A DNA stretch of 64,000 nucleotides from Hexactinellida sp. DTS-2022 (lineage: Eukaryota; Porifera; Hexactinellida), in assembly GCA_028753945.1 (NCBI GenBank), contig JAPNXP010000002.1, positions 14,701,624-14,765,623 of the forward strand. The letters run 5' to 3'. This document shows positions 9,431 through 22,173 of this stretch, piece by piece (within the stretch, counting starts at the first letter, position 1; each line of letters starts with the position of its first letter). Below the pieces are notes generated by a model. That model saw only the letters and a list, made by a program, of their open reading frames with translations, did not search any database and had not been told where the DNA came from. Both the position numbers and the translations under genes were made by a program.

Positions 9431-10100
9431 AATCGAGATTTAATAATATAGATATAACAATTTATTCTATAACTTGTTAAAAATAGCCTTAGGAGGCCAA
9501 TATAATTTGTTACATTCGTGAATTGACTGAACCAACAAAACACATGAAATTCTACTCTAAATAAAAATTGATTTTGTTTATGGAGAAGTTTTGAGTTCTG
9601 CGCACGTAGACACAACTAAAACCCAAAATTATGCAACTCTTAAGTGCGTAGTCAGCGCGTGGATTAATTCTGATTTCGAGATTGATGCATTAATTAGAAA
9701 ACCAGGTCCAAGTTAGCATACGAGTAGACTTAATTATTTTTTTGATTAGACAAAAAATACCTGGAAAATGAATAAATTTACGATATTTTTCAATTTATTG
9801 AAGTGATTTCAATAAACCATGTTTTTGTCAATGTAGTAAGTAGTAAATAGTAAATGCAATTAGTAGCTAAAACCTACAAGGTTAATAAATAAATAAAACG
9901 GTGATCCAACCAATATTAATTAGGTCAGACAGATCTAATTTCAAGTTGTTGATACTAGCATATGTTTAGGCATTATTATCGCTAAATAGGAGCTAAGACC
10001 ACTATTCGTGGTCGAACTATTATTTAACATTTTAATGCAAATTTAACGAGATGGAAACATTTAAATTGGGAACACTAGCTGCTAGTAATAAAGAGTAAAG
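9431..10100. other. Intergenic upstream of the receptor phosphatase
   Basis: AT-rich sequence without a recognisable exon on either strand. The missing N-terminal CIB exon was looked for here on the minus strand and not found. It should contain the promoter of the gene starting at 10101. Confidence 0.4.
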
Positions 10101-13100
10101 ATGATAGTATTCATTCTAACTCTAATCATTATTAACTTGTTCGGAGTTAGATCTATTAATGTTGAATTCACAGGTTTTGAAGAGGGAAACACTTATACTT
10201 ATATATTAAATGGAATTAATACTCATGTTAATTTAACTTGCAGAGCAAATGCGAGTAACGAGAGTATTTCTTTTCAAACAGCGTGGTACGAGAGGGGTAG
10301 CAGCTCTGTGCTTATACTGGAGAGAGAAATTCTACAATTCAGTCAAGTAGCCGAGTACACAGGGAAAGACAAGCTAAGAAACTATTACTGTTTGGCTACA
10401 GCAGATTCCCTTTCCATTGAGAGCCAGGATATAAGTGTACATGTAGTAGGTAGGTAGGTATTTGTATTTCTTCAAGAAAGTTTGGTATTAGTATCAGTTA
10501 CATACTTTCTTGGAATCTTATATTAACTGTTCGTAGATAATTCTACAATAACAATAAACTACAATGGTACGACTGAAGCGAGGACGAATAACATAAACCA
10601 CACTCAGCCGATACTGATCCCGGTCCTTGCCAGAGACGTGGTACTCTCGTGCAATGCTGCCGGCACTGGGTGGAGGTACACAGACAAGGGAACGAGCCAA
10701 CTCGAGGAGGTACAGGGAAGTCAGTTGGAGATAAGTGTACTCTCTCTGGACTGGATGGGAAGGATTGACTGTACTAGAAAGGCTGGGACATACCCGGCAT
10801 TCGTTGCAACAGGGATCGTTCTAATACCAGTAGGTCAGTAATAAACAGCTAAGCATAGTACACGATATTAACTGAGGCATTTATATGTAGGCAGTGGAAT
10901 TGGATTTCAAGGGAAAGATGGCTCATTCGACACAATAGAAGACAATAGTATATTGGAAATAACACAAGATACAACGGTTATATGTGCTACCAGTGACGTA
11001 ACAGCTACTAACTGGTTCTACAGAGGTAATTATGTGAATGGAAGCGATGAGATCATCAGTGGAAACGACAGTATAAGTGTAAACAAATCCGAGTTAAATA
11101 CAAGAGGAATTGTCAAGTTAGATATTAGCTACCCTCTTCACACTGAGATTTCCGGATACTATAGCTGTAATACTTTTGAGAAGATCTCTGATAGGGATTC
11201 AAGGATAACTAATCACATTATAAAGATTGTAGCAGCACCAAGTAAGGACAATAGGAAACAATGAAATACTAATTTAATTAATGCATTATCTCATTGCATT
11301 TCAATGTAATTACTAAATTATATTACTTCTTTCCTTCAGATAATACGAGTACTGATACCACAACCACCGAAAGTTCAACACAAGCAGTTGTTGGTAATCC
11401 TACTCAAGCAAATGTATTACTGACAACTGCCTCAAATGCAACTATTATGTTGCGTACAACCAATTCAACTCCCACTATGCAATCTGCTGCAAATACTGCT
11501 TTGAATAAAACTAACCAAACAGATACACAAATTATCACATCATCACCGAAGATTATAATTAATACAAACATTACTTCGAATACAACGCTACCTACTATAT
11601 CATCTATTTTGCCAAATATCACTATACCTTCTACTACCTCAAATAACACTTTAATTTCAATTTCCTCAAATGCCACTATGCCTACGCCAATCCAAAATAC
11701 AACTAAACTTGCTGTTACCCCAAACACCACTATACCTTCAATTTCCTCAAATATAGCTACTCAAACTACTATACCCACTGCTAATACACAAACTTCCATT
11801 TCATCTACTACAGATACACAAACCAATACATCATTCACGACAAATAAACATACAGATATTGCATCCACTACAAATACACAGACCGATATTGCATCCACTA
11901 CAAATACACAGACCGATATTGCATCCACTACAAATATACAAACCAATTCATCATTCACTACAGATACACAAACCAATACATCACCTATTTCAGAACGACT
12001 ACGATTGCTAGCTCCATATATTGGTGCTCTCTTTGGTTTGCTGATAATACTAGTCTCCCTATGCTTTGTAGTGATGTGCTTATGCTGTATAGTAAAGCGC
12101 AAATCTAAGCTGACCCTGGGGAGAGAGGAACTCGCACTAGCTCCACAAGATGACCGACTAGGATATAACAAACTATCAACACACTACACGCAACTGAAAG
12201 AATCTCACACATCGGCTGCTGTACAATCTCATTCAAACCAAATCGCGATAGAGACTCAGCTAACTAGTCCAATCAAAGCAATGCGAAAAGCTAGCTATTG
12301 CAAGCTAGAAGATACGGAATCCGTGGACATGCTCATTGTGAATGACACGCCTAAGTATTCAAAAGATAGGATAGAATCTCCTATATCGGGGAGTGTGTTG
12401 TCTCAAACTAGTGTGACAAGATATCAAGATGATCCCAATGCTATTCTGATAGAGCTACAGCACTATAAGCAGCATTTAGACAATCTGCTGTCAGAAAATC
12501 GAATGGAGAAAGAGTACAGTGCGTTAGGAGGCCTCGAGTTAAGACACGACTGTGAACATGCGTTTCTGGAACAGAACTACAATAAAAACAAATACAAGAT
12601 GATATATCCTTACGACAAATCGAGGGTGGTTATCAAGGACATCTCTTCCTGCGGAAACGATTACATAAACGCATCGTATATTCCCGGCTTTTACACAACA
12701 GAGTACTTTATTGCTGCGCAAGCACCGAAAGCTAACACCTTGAGTAGCTTCTGGCACATGGTGTGGGAGCAGGGCGTGAGGACAGTCGTGAGTCTAAGCA
12801 ACGTAGTCGAGCAGGGAAGGACAAAGTACATGCTGTATTGGCCTGACAGGATTGGAGACAGTGTTGACTATGGAGCAGTAAATGTTAGTTTACAGAAGGA
12901 AGAGGAATTCGTAGGCTATACAGTGAGAGAGCTGCTAGTAAGCGGGGTCAGCAATAGGAAGATACGAACAAAACAATTCCATTACACAGCATGGTCGGAC
13001 CACAGTGTTCCTCAGCTGTACAGTAACCTGCTAGCATTCATTCAGCTGGTTAAAGAGAGAGAGCGGAAGATCAACAGCTCACCAATCCTAGTGCATTGCA

Positions 13101-14223
13101 CCGCCGGGGTGGGTAGGTCGGGCACTTTCATAGCTCTGTACAACCTACAGGATGCCATAGACCAAGGAGTGCCTATAAGCGTATTCAGGCTAGTAAACGA
13201 GATGAGGGAGCATAGACCGCACATGATTCAAACGTTCCTGCAATACAAGTACATTTACCTGGCAATACTCGAGATGATTATGGGATGTACATCTATTTTC
13301 AATGAGGAATTTCGTGATACATTCAGTTTGTACATTCAAGCAGAAGAACCAGGTTACCTATCTGTGTTCAAACTGCAGTTCGATGAGCTAAACTACCAAA
13401 CTGAAAAGTGTTGCAATCACCAATGCAGTGTGGCATATTACCCAGAGAACGCGAATAAGAATACCGCGGACACAAGTGTCCCATTTGACGTCACGCGGGT
13501 GGTCCTATCCTCTCCCAGCTGGAACTGCGACTACGTTAACGCTAGCCACATTAGCGGCAGCAGACTGGTGGCTACGGCTCTGCCGCGGGAAGAGACACTG
13601 CAGGAGTTCCTACAGCTGCTGTACCAACTGGATAACCCCGTTGTAGTGGTGCTACTGAGCAGACAGGAATACGAGGCCGCGAGCAGAGGGACCGGAGACA
13701 TGGTGTGCTACTGGAGCGAGGAGAAAGGGAGTAAGGAGTTTGGAGCCTTCAAGGTAGAGATGGAGAGTATGATCAAATCACCTTTCTATATACAGCAGAA
13801 GATGAATGTGTGCAGTGGGTATGAGAACCAACAACGTAGTTTCTGTCAATACATTTCCTGCTCCTGGAGCGAGAGCGATATGTCAACAGACGCAGCGGCC
13901 GCTATAACACTACTGGACCACGTCACTATTAATCTAGCGGAGAATACGGACAAGAGCGCGGTATTCTGTTGTAGCGATAGCATAGGGAAGAGTGGAGTAA
14001 TGTTAGCTGTGTTACTCTCTATACAGAATGTGAAAGAATCAGGCTCAGTAGACCTGTTTCAGACCGTAAAGCGACTCAGGAACTCAAGGAATAATATGGT
14101 CCCAACAAAGGTAAGTCAATTTAAACTTAACCTAACATAAGTATTAAGTTTATTCTCTTTTAGGACCACTACATTTCCTGTTACTCTCTACTGGATGAAT
14201 ATTTCAGATTGAATATGGCGTAG
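10101..14223 (+). CDS. Receptor-type tyrosine phosphatase with Ig-like domains and mucin-like stalk
   Basis: Five exons join in frame: 10101-10449, 10537-10833, 10891-11241, 11340-14110 and 14164-14223, giving 1275 residues. In order: signal peptide MIVFILTLIIINLFGVRS; three Ig-like repeats (CRANAS...YYCLA; LSCNAAG...IDCTRK; VICATS...YYSCN); a Thr/Ser/Asn-rich stalk at about 333-553 with many N-glycosylation sites and 10-residue repeats; a membrane span at about 557-583; and two phosphatase domains. D1 has the KNKYKMIYPYD block, DYINASYIPG and an intact active site HCTAGVGRSG with Cys at about 919. Its WPD loop, however, reads WSD at about 884-886. D2 has CCSDSIGKSG at the active-site position, so the essential Arg is Lys and D2 is expected to be inactive. 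It would sense an outside ligand and dephosphorylate tyrosines inside the membrane. Confidence 0.92.
11851..11940 (+). repeat. 30-bp coding repeats in the mucin-like stalk
   Basis: Three adjacent 30-bp units each encode a version of TDIASTTNTQ. They are almost identical in DNA, so the stalk is probably length-variable. Confidence 0.8.
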
Positions 14224-15011
14224 GGGTGTTCATATCCAAATTTAAGGATTTTATTTGTTTGTCTGAGTTTAATTAAGCTGTAAATGATAACTCACTGTTT
14301 TATCTCATATTGGCTGAACACTGTTAGGGGCTACAAGAGACAGGATACAAGTTATTCGTGTTGTTAGTAGAATGGAATAGGAATGGTAAAATTGCATACC
14401 AACCAAAATATAATTATCTCTATAATTTACTTACCTCATATACTTCCAAAAGTTCTGTTGGAATCTTTGACTGCTTTTGTCCCATCACTGATTAAACTAT
14501 TTACATTGAAAAAGTGAATCAGTTTAACAAAATATTAAATAGTGGGTGAACTCCACACTAAATTGATTTGGTAGAATTCCAAATTAATAAGAGAATCCCA
14601 ATCTTTCAAAACAATGTAAATTTTTCACAATTGCGTTTAACTTCCCAGATAAACAAATGTATTGAACCAATTTTCAATACTAAACTCGTTTGCTTTATTT
14701 CAAATAATATAAGATTAAATTACCACATGTATTCCAAACTAATATCTCTTTCAGTACACAAAGTTGCTACTCACTAAATAACAGATTTATGATTCAATAA
14801 TATACAAATTCCCTAAGAAATAACTGATCGAGACAATCTATCTAGTCCCTGGGGGGATAATATATGTAATACTCAAACGAATGTACAAACACATACAACA
14901 GAACAACACAGTAAGAGAGTGTGAATGTTTGTTAGCTCAGATAAATTGAAGAGGTATTACTACCCTAATATAGACTGTACAAGGCATTGGGAGTTGTAGC
15001 GAGTAGATAAT
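14224..15011. other. Convergent spacer between PTPR and AP3D1
   Basis: 3' flanks of two genes that point at each other. AT-rich with several AATAAA-like words and no open frame that looks real; short frames here lack ATG starts and conserved motifs. I see nothing else. Confidence 0.5.
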
Positions 15012-18000
15012 TTAAACCAATTTTGAAACTTCAGTTGCTACACTCTGTGAGAGAACCTGATCAGAGGTTTTAACACTCACTGAGATCCCGCTTTGTAAGC
15101 TGTCCTTTACCAGTAAGCACACGTGGTGCTGTCCCATTGTGACTCCATATAGCGAGGCCCCTGTCCCCACACGCTCGATTATTAACACGTGGAGGCCGTT
15201 AGAAATTAGTGTGACAGCGTTGTTGAAATCTACCGCGCGGATAAATGGAAACTGTGACGTAACAGCGTCGCCTAGCTCGCCGCTTGCTAACACCTCCATG
15301 AAGTCGTTCTTGCTGAAATTAGAGGTGTGAATAAACGCAGAAACCGGAAATGGAATGCGAACGTCTAACTTCTCACTGGTGCTCCCCTCGGGACTGTTCA
15401 CGAAATACGTGAGAGTTCCTTTCAAAGTTTGGGCGACAACAACATTGCTGATATTAAATGGAATCTGAGTCTCTTGGCTGTTGGTCGGCATCAGTTGGAA
15501 GGGGAGTGCTATTGCGTCACGAGGCCCCACCCCAATGGGTCTGACTGCTTGTACGCTGAGAGAGTCGACTAGGTTAAACTCCATAGCAGTTATTGCAGAG
15601 GGAGATCTGCTGTTGATGGTGAGGTGTAGGATTAGCTGCTGGTTGTACATTTTATTCTGTTTTATTTCGTATTGTATTTGCATGTTTGCGTCTGCTGCTA
15701 ATTCCTCCAGCGGCGTCTTATTGGGGCTTAGGAATCCGAGCTCCAGAATATCGTTGGTAGCTTCGGGTAGCGCAGCTGTGTCTAGAAGCGGAGATTCTGC
15801 TGGCTTGTCGGTCTCAGGCTCGGGTTGTGTTTTATCTCGCTTCCTGTCTTTGTCTCGTTTGTGTTTCTTATGTTTCTTTCTGTGTGCGTCCTCTGCCGCC
15901 GGAGTTCCGTTCTCAGGGGGGAGGAGACCGGGGGTCGCTTCCGGTCCGTTCGTGTCTGGCGCGACAGGGGCGTGGTTGGCGTCTGTGGTCAGCCAGAAGT
16001 CTAAATCATCGTCTCCGATTTTGTTATCGCCTGAGTTTTCCTGGTTGTTTCCTGGTTTCGGCTCTTCCCTTACAGGGCTAGGCTCCGCTACAGTCGCAGT
16101 AATGACGCTCCCATCCTCTCCCTCTCCCATGTCCACCAAATCAGGCTCGTCTCCTCTCTTCTTGCGGTGTTTCCTCTTAGATTTCCTCTCCTCTCTCTCT
16201 TCACTTTTCTCCTTCTTCCTCTCCTCTCTATCTCCGTCTCTCTCGCCCTTATCTCTCTTGCTGTGCTTCTTCTCTTTCCGCCTTTTCCTCTCCTCCGCTT
16301 TTGACTCGGACGCCTCGACCGGTCGCTCCGCCACAGCCCCGGCCTCTCGGTGCTTCCTAATCGGAATCAGCTCCTCGTCTCTCAGAGGCGCGTCCAGGTT
16401 AATGTTAAGTTTGCTGTGCGGATTAGCGTCGGACTTGCCCTGAGCTCCTCGCGTCTCTGCGACAGACAGGACGGCTCCCTCTGGCATCTCTCCCAGGCTC
16501 GCATTCACTTTCTGTGCGGAGGGGACTATCTCTTCCTCAGAACTCTCGTTTCGCTTCTTTTTGCCTTTGCGACTTGATTTCCCTAGCAACAAGCCAAGTA
16601 GATAAGTATATTGAATAATAGTATACTTCGCTTATTTAATTGGGCCACTTTAGTCCGAGAGTAGTTTACCCAATTAACAGAAAGTAAGTCAAACTGTAAT
16701 TCTTCCCCGTAAACCCGCGAAATGTTGACCCGATTAACCGGATTCTACTGTGTTTAAATGAATACCAAATACCTACCCTTCTTTGCATGCTTTTTAACCT
16801 TTTCAACCGGCTCGCTTCTTGCCGTGTCCATTAGAATCGGGACAGACAGGTTGATAGGCTTGCTGAGTATATTAACGCCGCTTGATGTGCCAATAGAGTT
16901 AGCCTCTACGTCTGCCGGTATAATGCTACTGCCGGAAGCCTTTATATAGTGCGGGTTGTTGGCAAGAGACACCTCTCTCTGCTTCTTCTTGTCAGTGAGT
17001 TCCTCTTCTGTGGCCTGATAGGAATCCGCCTGAGGGACGTAGGCGGGGCTGATCTTGTCCGCACCGAACAGGACGCTGTCCCAGGGCATGTCCTCGGGCT
17101 CGCTGTCGGAGGGAGGCGGGTTTATCCACGCGTTCAGGTCCAGGCCCTCCGGAACTGGTACCTAAGCGAGTGTTAAGTTAACTGACAGTGTATTTAGGAC
17201 ATATGAGGCCTTCCATCTCGGACGCTTTGATACATTAATATTTATGTTTTTCATGAATTTTTATGATTTTTCATTTTTCCTGAATTTTTAGGAATTTTAA
17301 TATCCTCTAACTAACTTTGCCAAAGGTATATTCTATTGCTTTACTCTCACTCTATTTCCACTCTATTTACATTATAACCTTCTACTCTAACTGAAACCTT
17401 AACAAAGCAATGAATACAGAGACAGGAATATGACTGTACCTTCTCCTGAGCGATGGGCGCCACCGGGTTGAGCTCTCCCTCGAAGAGTCCCTTCAGCTCG
17501 CGTATAACCGACCCTCCCTTCCCCTCCACCTTAGCCATGTACCGGATAACCTGCATAATAACGCTGGCGCGTTCTTGCACCTCTATGTCCCCGCTCTGCA
17601 GGCTGGACTCCAGATTATCCATAAGGAAGGTTTTGGTGTTTGCTCTCAGCTCGTCTCCTGCGGGCCCCTCGGGACTCACTTCCAGCACGCGCGTGTACAG
17701 CTTGAGCGAGTTCTGTATTATCGTAGCCTAAGTGCAATATGCAACCATAATACTATAGCGGTTATAGCTTACGTACTCAGTGTTTTATTCAAGGCGTTTG
17801 GCAATGGTAGCCGTTTGCTGCAATAAGTTATCACATTAATACTACTAGTTGAATACTTTAAAATCCAGCGATTCCCAACCTTTTTTAACCGTGTACCCCC
17901 TATAGTAATTATTACACATTCTGTGGACAGTAATACAAATTTTTAGATCTTGTAGGACCTGGTTGGGAACCACTCCATCGAATCCTTAAAACACTGCAAA

Positions 18001-20825
18001 GATACGTACAACAACAACAACAACAACAACACTAACAACATACCTGTACGTACGCCGGCACCGCACTGAGTCTGGGCTGCTTGAAGAAGCACACGAGTGT
18101 ATCTCCCGGATCCTCCAGGTGAGATGCGAACTCCCCACAAATGTACGCCACGCAGAAGAGCGCCTCGGACATCTCGCTGGCCAGCACTTCGGTGTTGTCG
18201 AGCATGAGCGCCATTTGCCGCACGGAGAAGGTGCGCACGTCTGGCACGCGAATAGTCACGTCTAGGATCTGTCTCGCGATGGGGCCCGTGTCCTTAATCC
18301 CCTCAACCCGCAGCAGCTCAGTTAGCACCGTCAAATACCACTCAAAGTTGGCTACGTTGGAATAGCCAGCTTCGCTGCATATGGATATAATCTTGTTGAT
18401 AATCTCGTCCCTGTAGCCCGTGCTCTCGCTGTCCCCCAGATGCTGCCTGAGTCTGTTCACGATCTCAACCAGGTTCTTACGCGACACCATCCCCCCCAGC
18501 AAGTTGAGCGCCCGTCTCCGTATCGACTCGTCTCGGTCCTCCAGACACGTTATTATCTGAACAATAGAAGAATAATCACATTAGTCAGGTTCCTATACTA
18601 TCAACACTCAGGGGACATAAACTTTCTCTTATTACAAGTCATATGTAAGATGTTAAATTGGGACCATAGGGCTTGTTCAAAATAAAAAGTACAGTGGATG
18701 CCGGTTATATGAACATCGTCAGGAACTGCTTCTTACCAGCATAAATTATATAGGATATATGGCAACCGTTTTCCAGTAGAAGTCTTATATCCGGCATGTT
18801 CTTATATCCGCATTTACTGTATCTTATTTTAAGCAGACGAACGAATGCTCGCCTGACTACATAAAGGAAGATGTAATTATCTAGCCTGGATATCACGTAC
18901 GTACCATGTCTCTGAGGGGCTGTATGAGCTTGGGATGCTCCTTCACGATGTCCCCCAGGGCCAGCAGACCCAGGTACTTGAGGTTCTGGTCCGAGTCCTC
19001 CACGAAGAGTCTCAGTTTGTTAACGCACAGCTGCATGGAGCCATCGTGTGCGGGCACCCCCTTTATCATGGTCATGACGCACTCGTATAGCAGGGACATG
19101 GCAGAAGTGGTGTTGATGAGGTTAGTGAGAGGCTCCAGTAGCTTCTTGCCTGTGTGACAGAGTTACATTAAATCTCTATTATAAGTATTATAGGAGCAGA
19201 TCAAACATACACAATGATAAATATAGGAAAATTGACACCTACCTCCATATGTCACGCTTTTTAGACTTGTTTGTAATACAAAAAGCATGGTTTGTCACAC
19301 TCTCCTTTGAATTGTTACATAAGGTTTTAACGGGCTTATAAAAAGAGTTATATAGTCCCTGTGTCTACAATACTATACCATGCGTACCATGTAACTATGC
19401 CTCTAATTATAACTACCAAATGGAGCATTGAAATGTGGAGTTAGTTCTCACCTAGTCTCTGCTCCATCGGACAGAGAGAGCCGAATAGCTTTATTATCTT
19501 TATGAGCATCCAGTTGTTGGATGATGACGTCATAAGGTTGTAGAATATGGGCGCCATGCTGAGGTAGTTCTGCGGGTTGTGTCTGGCCAGCTCTGTGATG
19601 ACGTTAACAGCTGCGCACTGCACGCCCGGGTCCTCGTCCTCCAGCTTCTCCTTCAGGCGCGGGAACGCCGGTCGGAGGGCGTCCGGGAACTTCATGAAGA
19701 TGCAGTACATCGCGAGCGTAGACTTCTTCCTACAGATAAGCAATAATAATAATATTAATAAATAATACTACCATAAATATAGGGCCAATCTATACCGGAT
19801 AAATACACAATTTCATCGCAAATAACAAATAACTTTATTCCGATTCTTTTTGGCGGAACTAAAAAGTATAGTCCATATGCGCCAACTTGAAATTTTTTCG
19901 GGGACGGATCCCTTCAACCGTCAAGGTCTGGGGTATAATTTGTGTGATTTCCCAAACTCCCAACTTTTTTGTCCGGCCTCAAAAGTTGGCCCCTATGATC
20001 GCCTCCCCCGCCTATACGCTATAGTATAGATAGTATAGGGAGTGTGTACCTGATGATGGGCTTGGTGCTAATCATGAGCGCCATGACGTCATTGGCCAGG
20101 TCCATAGCCAGGTCCTGCGTGAGGAAGCAGGAGAGAGAGGAGAGCGCGATGCTGGATTCGTGCGTCTGAATGCTGAGCACGTCTTTCTTCACCAAGTTAG
20201 TCGCAAGCATCGCCACGTCTATGCCCTCGTGGAAGCACTGCGAAGCAGCCAAGTAGCCTATAGGAATGTGCAGCAACTAATTTAGTATACAGATGCTCTT
20301 ATACACATAAATCCATTCAAAGCCAAAACCAATACATTCAGAAATGCTGAACAAATGTAATTTGTGGGGAGTAGGCCCAATAGTTTATAGGGTTTACCTA
20401 TCGGCCAACAATTTTTCATTATAAAACCCAGCTTCGCACAGGTTAATTTTTGATGCCAAAAAATGACTTTGTCAGAAAATTACATTAGAAAAGGTTTTGA
20501 TGGTAAATTCCAGTTTATAATATTCAGTATAGACTGTGGGATACCAATAGCATAGTAATGATGCTATTGGAAGAGACCTACCAATCCTCTTGAATACGAA
20601 CTTGCTGCTGGACATAACTTCTATGATATTGAAAGCTGCCCAGCTCATGTCGTATCCCATCATGTGCAGGTAGGTTAGCTTAGCGACTGCGTTTGCCTTG
20701 TTGGACATGTTGTCAGTCCTCAGTTCCTTCTTTATCTCCAGGATGCACTCGGCGATGTAACCGGGCTCATCGTCCTTGTGCGCGCGAATGCCGCGAACTA
20801 GATCTGATAGGGTCTTTTCAAACAT
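15012..20825 (-). CDS. AP3D1: AP-3 adaptor complex subunit delta
   Basis: Eight minus-strand exons join in frame: 20825-20582, 20257-20050, 19729-19452, 19149-18905, 18556-18044, 17727-17440, 17161-16777 and 16582-15012, giving 1243 residues. An in-frame stop precedes the ATG. The N-terminal HEAT/Armadillo trunk is unmistakable: SDLVRGIRAHKDDE, AVAKLTYLHMMGYDMSWAAF, FPRLKEKLEDEDPGVQCAAV, NNWMLIKIIKLFGSLCP, EDSDQNLKYLGLLAL and GGMVSRKNLVEIV. A hinge rich in Lys/Glu/Arg (KKHKKHKRDKDRKRDK, DDLDFWLTTDA) leads to an ear-like domain ending HVCLLVKDSLQSG. AP-3 sorts membrane cargo from endosomes to lysosomes and related organelles; delta is the large subunit that binds sigma3 and Arf1. Human delta is about 1150 residues. 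Introns contain two MITEs and a (CAA)n tract near 18005-18040. Confidence 0.96.
17866..17976. mobile_element. Degenerate hAT-type MITE in AP3D1 intron
   Basis: Starts CAGCGATTCCCAACC and ends GGTTGGGAACCACTCC, the same family as 7801-7930. The interior also matches (TGTGGACAG, AGATCTTGTAGGACC), but I cannot find a clean 8-bp duplication. Confidence 0.65.
18692..18819. mobile_element. Tc1/mariner-pogo type MITE in AP3D1 intron
   Basis: 128 bp bounded by TA dinucleotides, with inverted ends CAGTGGATGCCGGTTATAT and (complement) CAGTAAATGCGGATATAA. The interior is another imperfect palindrome. It has no coding capacity. Confidence 0.7.
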
Positions 20826-21315
20826 CCTCAGTCTCGCTATTCATACAGTCTCAAACTTATATCAATATAATATCTACGGTGTCTATAATAAGAATTCCTA
20901 TTAGAATAGAGAATCAACACAAATAAACACTGTACATGACTCCTGTACTGAAATAGGATTATAATTAGAGAAGGCCTTACTCGGAGATACAATGATTTGT
21001 CCAGTTTGGGTAATCAATTAATTGAATTACGGATGCCATTATGTTAGTTGAATCATATTAGATAATATGCTATACAACACCTGAGCACAGTACAATAAGC
21101 AGTGACACGTTGTAACAGATGCTCTAAATAGCTGATAAAAGAATTATCCTTTTCTAGTACATGTTACTTACCCACTTTATGTCGATGAGTATAATAATGC
21201 AAAGATCGGGTACTTTTATTGTATAGATAATAAGGTGGTGACATTTGCATAATGTAATAGATAAAAACAAAACTTTGAATAAAATAAAAATAAAATCCGT
21301 AAGTGCTGACAAGTC
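20826..21315. other. Spacer between AP3D1 start and PITP end
   Basis: AT-rich sequence that must hold the AP3D1 promoter. No exon, repeat or RNA gene can be supported. Confidence 0.4.
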
Positions 21316-22173
21316 TCAGATATCTGTTTGTGCATCATGGAACTCGTCATCGCTGTCATCTGCTACAACCGCTAGCTGCTCCCACTTCACGATGACGTCA
21401 TCTCTGCTGTCCATAGCTCTAGCGTGCTGAGTCGTCTGCCCGACTAGCAGTAGCTCCAGGTCCCGTAGCTCTCCGTGGGTAATGTCGAACCAGTCGTCGA
21501 GCCAAAGGACTGAGTCCTTGTGTGTCTGCAGCAGAATCTCCCGCAGGCCCTCAGCTATGCCGCTCTCCGCTCTATTCTGTACACCGAGGATCGGAACAGA
21601 GGACCGTATAAGTTTGTAGGAACACATAACTTCGTTCTGCGTCTTAATCCAGTCTCTACAGAGAGGCCCGCGCTGCGCTCTTTCACACCTAATCCCTTGA
21701 ATATTGTACCTCCCTCCCTTGGTATTCTTGAGTCTATCATTGATTACATCCAGCACCTGCACTTCTCTGTGTTTCAGAACAGCTGGGTCTAAGTTAAACG
21801 CGTTATCGGTTGTGGCCTTATCGTTAATATAGCGACTGTACACCTCCACTCTCAGCCCGGGCAGCATCTTACACGTGAACACCGAGTAGCAGTGGTGCGG
21901 ATAGAAGTTCCAGCTCTCCTCCAGCACGTAGAAGGAGCTGGAGGGGATGAATGGCTGTACCCAAGCAGGCAGGTACGAACTGAGGTAGAACCTCTTCTCT
22001 TGGTGCACCCCCTCTCCGTATAACCCGTGCTGGCAGCGCTCCGAGAGCACCAGCATCACGCCCACCCCCTCCTCCATCGCGTCACGCTCCGCACGCGCTA
22101 TGGTGTACCTCTGGCCGCGACTGAACTCATCCACACTCAGTGGCATCACTATTCGGTACTCGCGGATCAACAT
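21316..22173 (-). CDS. Phosphatidylinositol transfer protein with FFAT-like tail
   Basis: Single exon, 285 residues, aligning with the START-like PITP fold from the first residues: MLIREYRIVMPLSVDEFSRG matches the family start. Further matches include LPAWVQPFIPSSSF, FTCKMLPGLRVEVYSRYI, LCRDWIKTQNEVMCSYK and WLDDWFDITHGELRDLE. PITPs shuttle phosphatidylinositol against phosphatidylcholine or phosphatidic acid between membranes. The C-terminus carries an acidic run followed by DDSDDEFHDAQTD, close to the FFAT motif (EFFDAxE) that binds VAP proteins on the ER and is found in the RdgB/Nir class. That would place the protein at ER contact sites, although the large C-terminal domains of RdgB-alpha are absent. 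The gene is intronless and runs the same way as AP3D1. Confidence 0.88.
   Translation of the reverse strand: MLIREYRIVMPLSVDEFSRGQRYTIARAERDAMEEGVGVMLVLSERCQHGLYGEGVHQEKRFYLSSYLPAWVQPFIPSSSFYVLEESWNFYPHHCYSVFTCKMLPGLRVEVYSRYINDKATTDNAFNLDPAVLKHREVQVLDVINDRLKNTKGGRYNIQGIRCERAQRGPLCRDWIKTQNEVMCSYKLIRSSVPILGVQNRAESGIAEGLREILLQTHKDSVLWLDDWFDITHGELRDLELLLVGQTTQHARAMDSRDDVIVKWEQLAVVADDSDDEFHDAQTDI

Noticed and set aside
14568..14777. Small plus-strand frame downstream of the receptor phosphatase
   Set aside because: No ATG start, AT-rich composition and no conserved features.
15481..16443. 320-codon plus-strand frame opposite AP3D1
   Set aside because: It is the shadow of the Lys/Glu-rich hinge of AP3D1 and encodes only low-complexity Ser/Leu runs.
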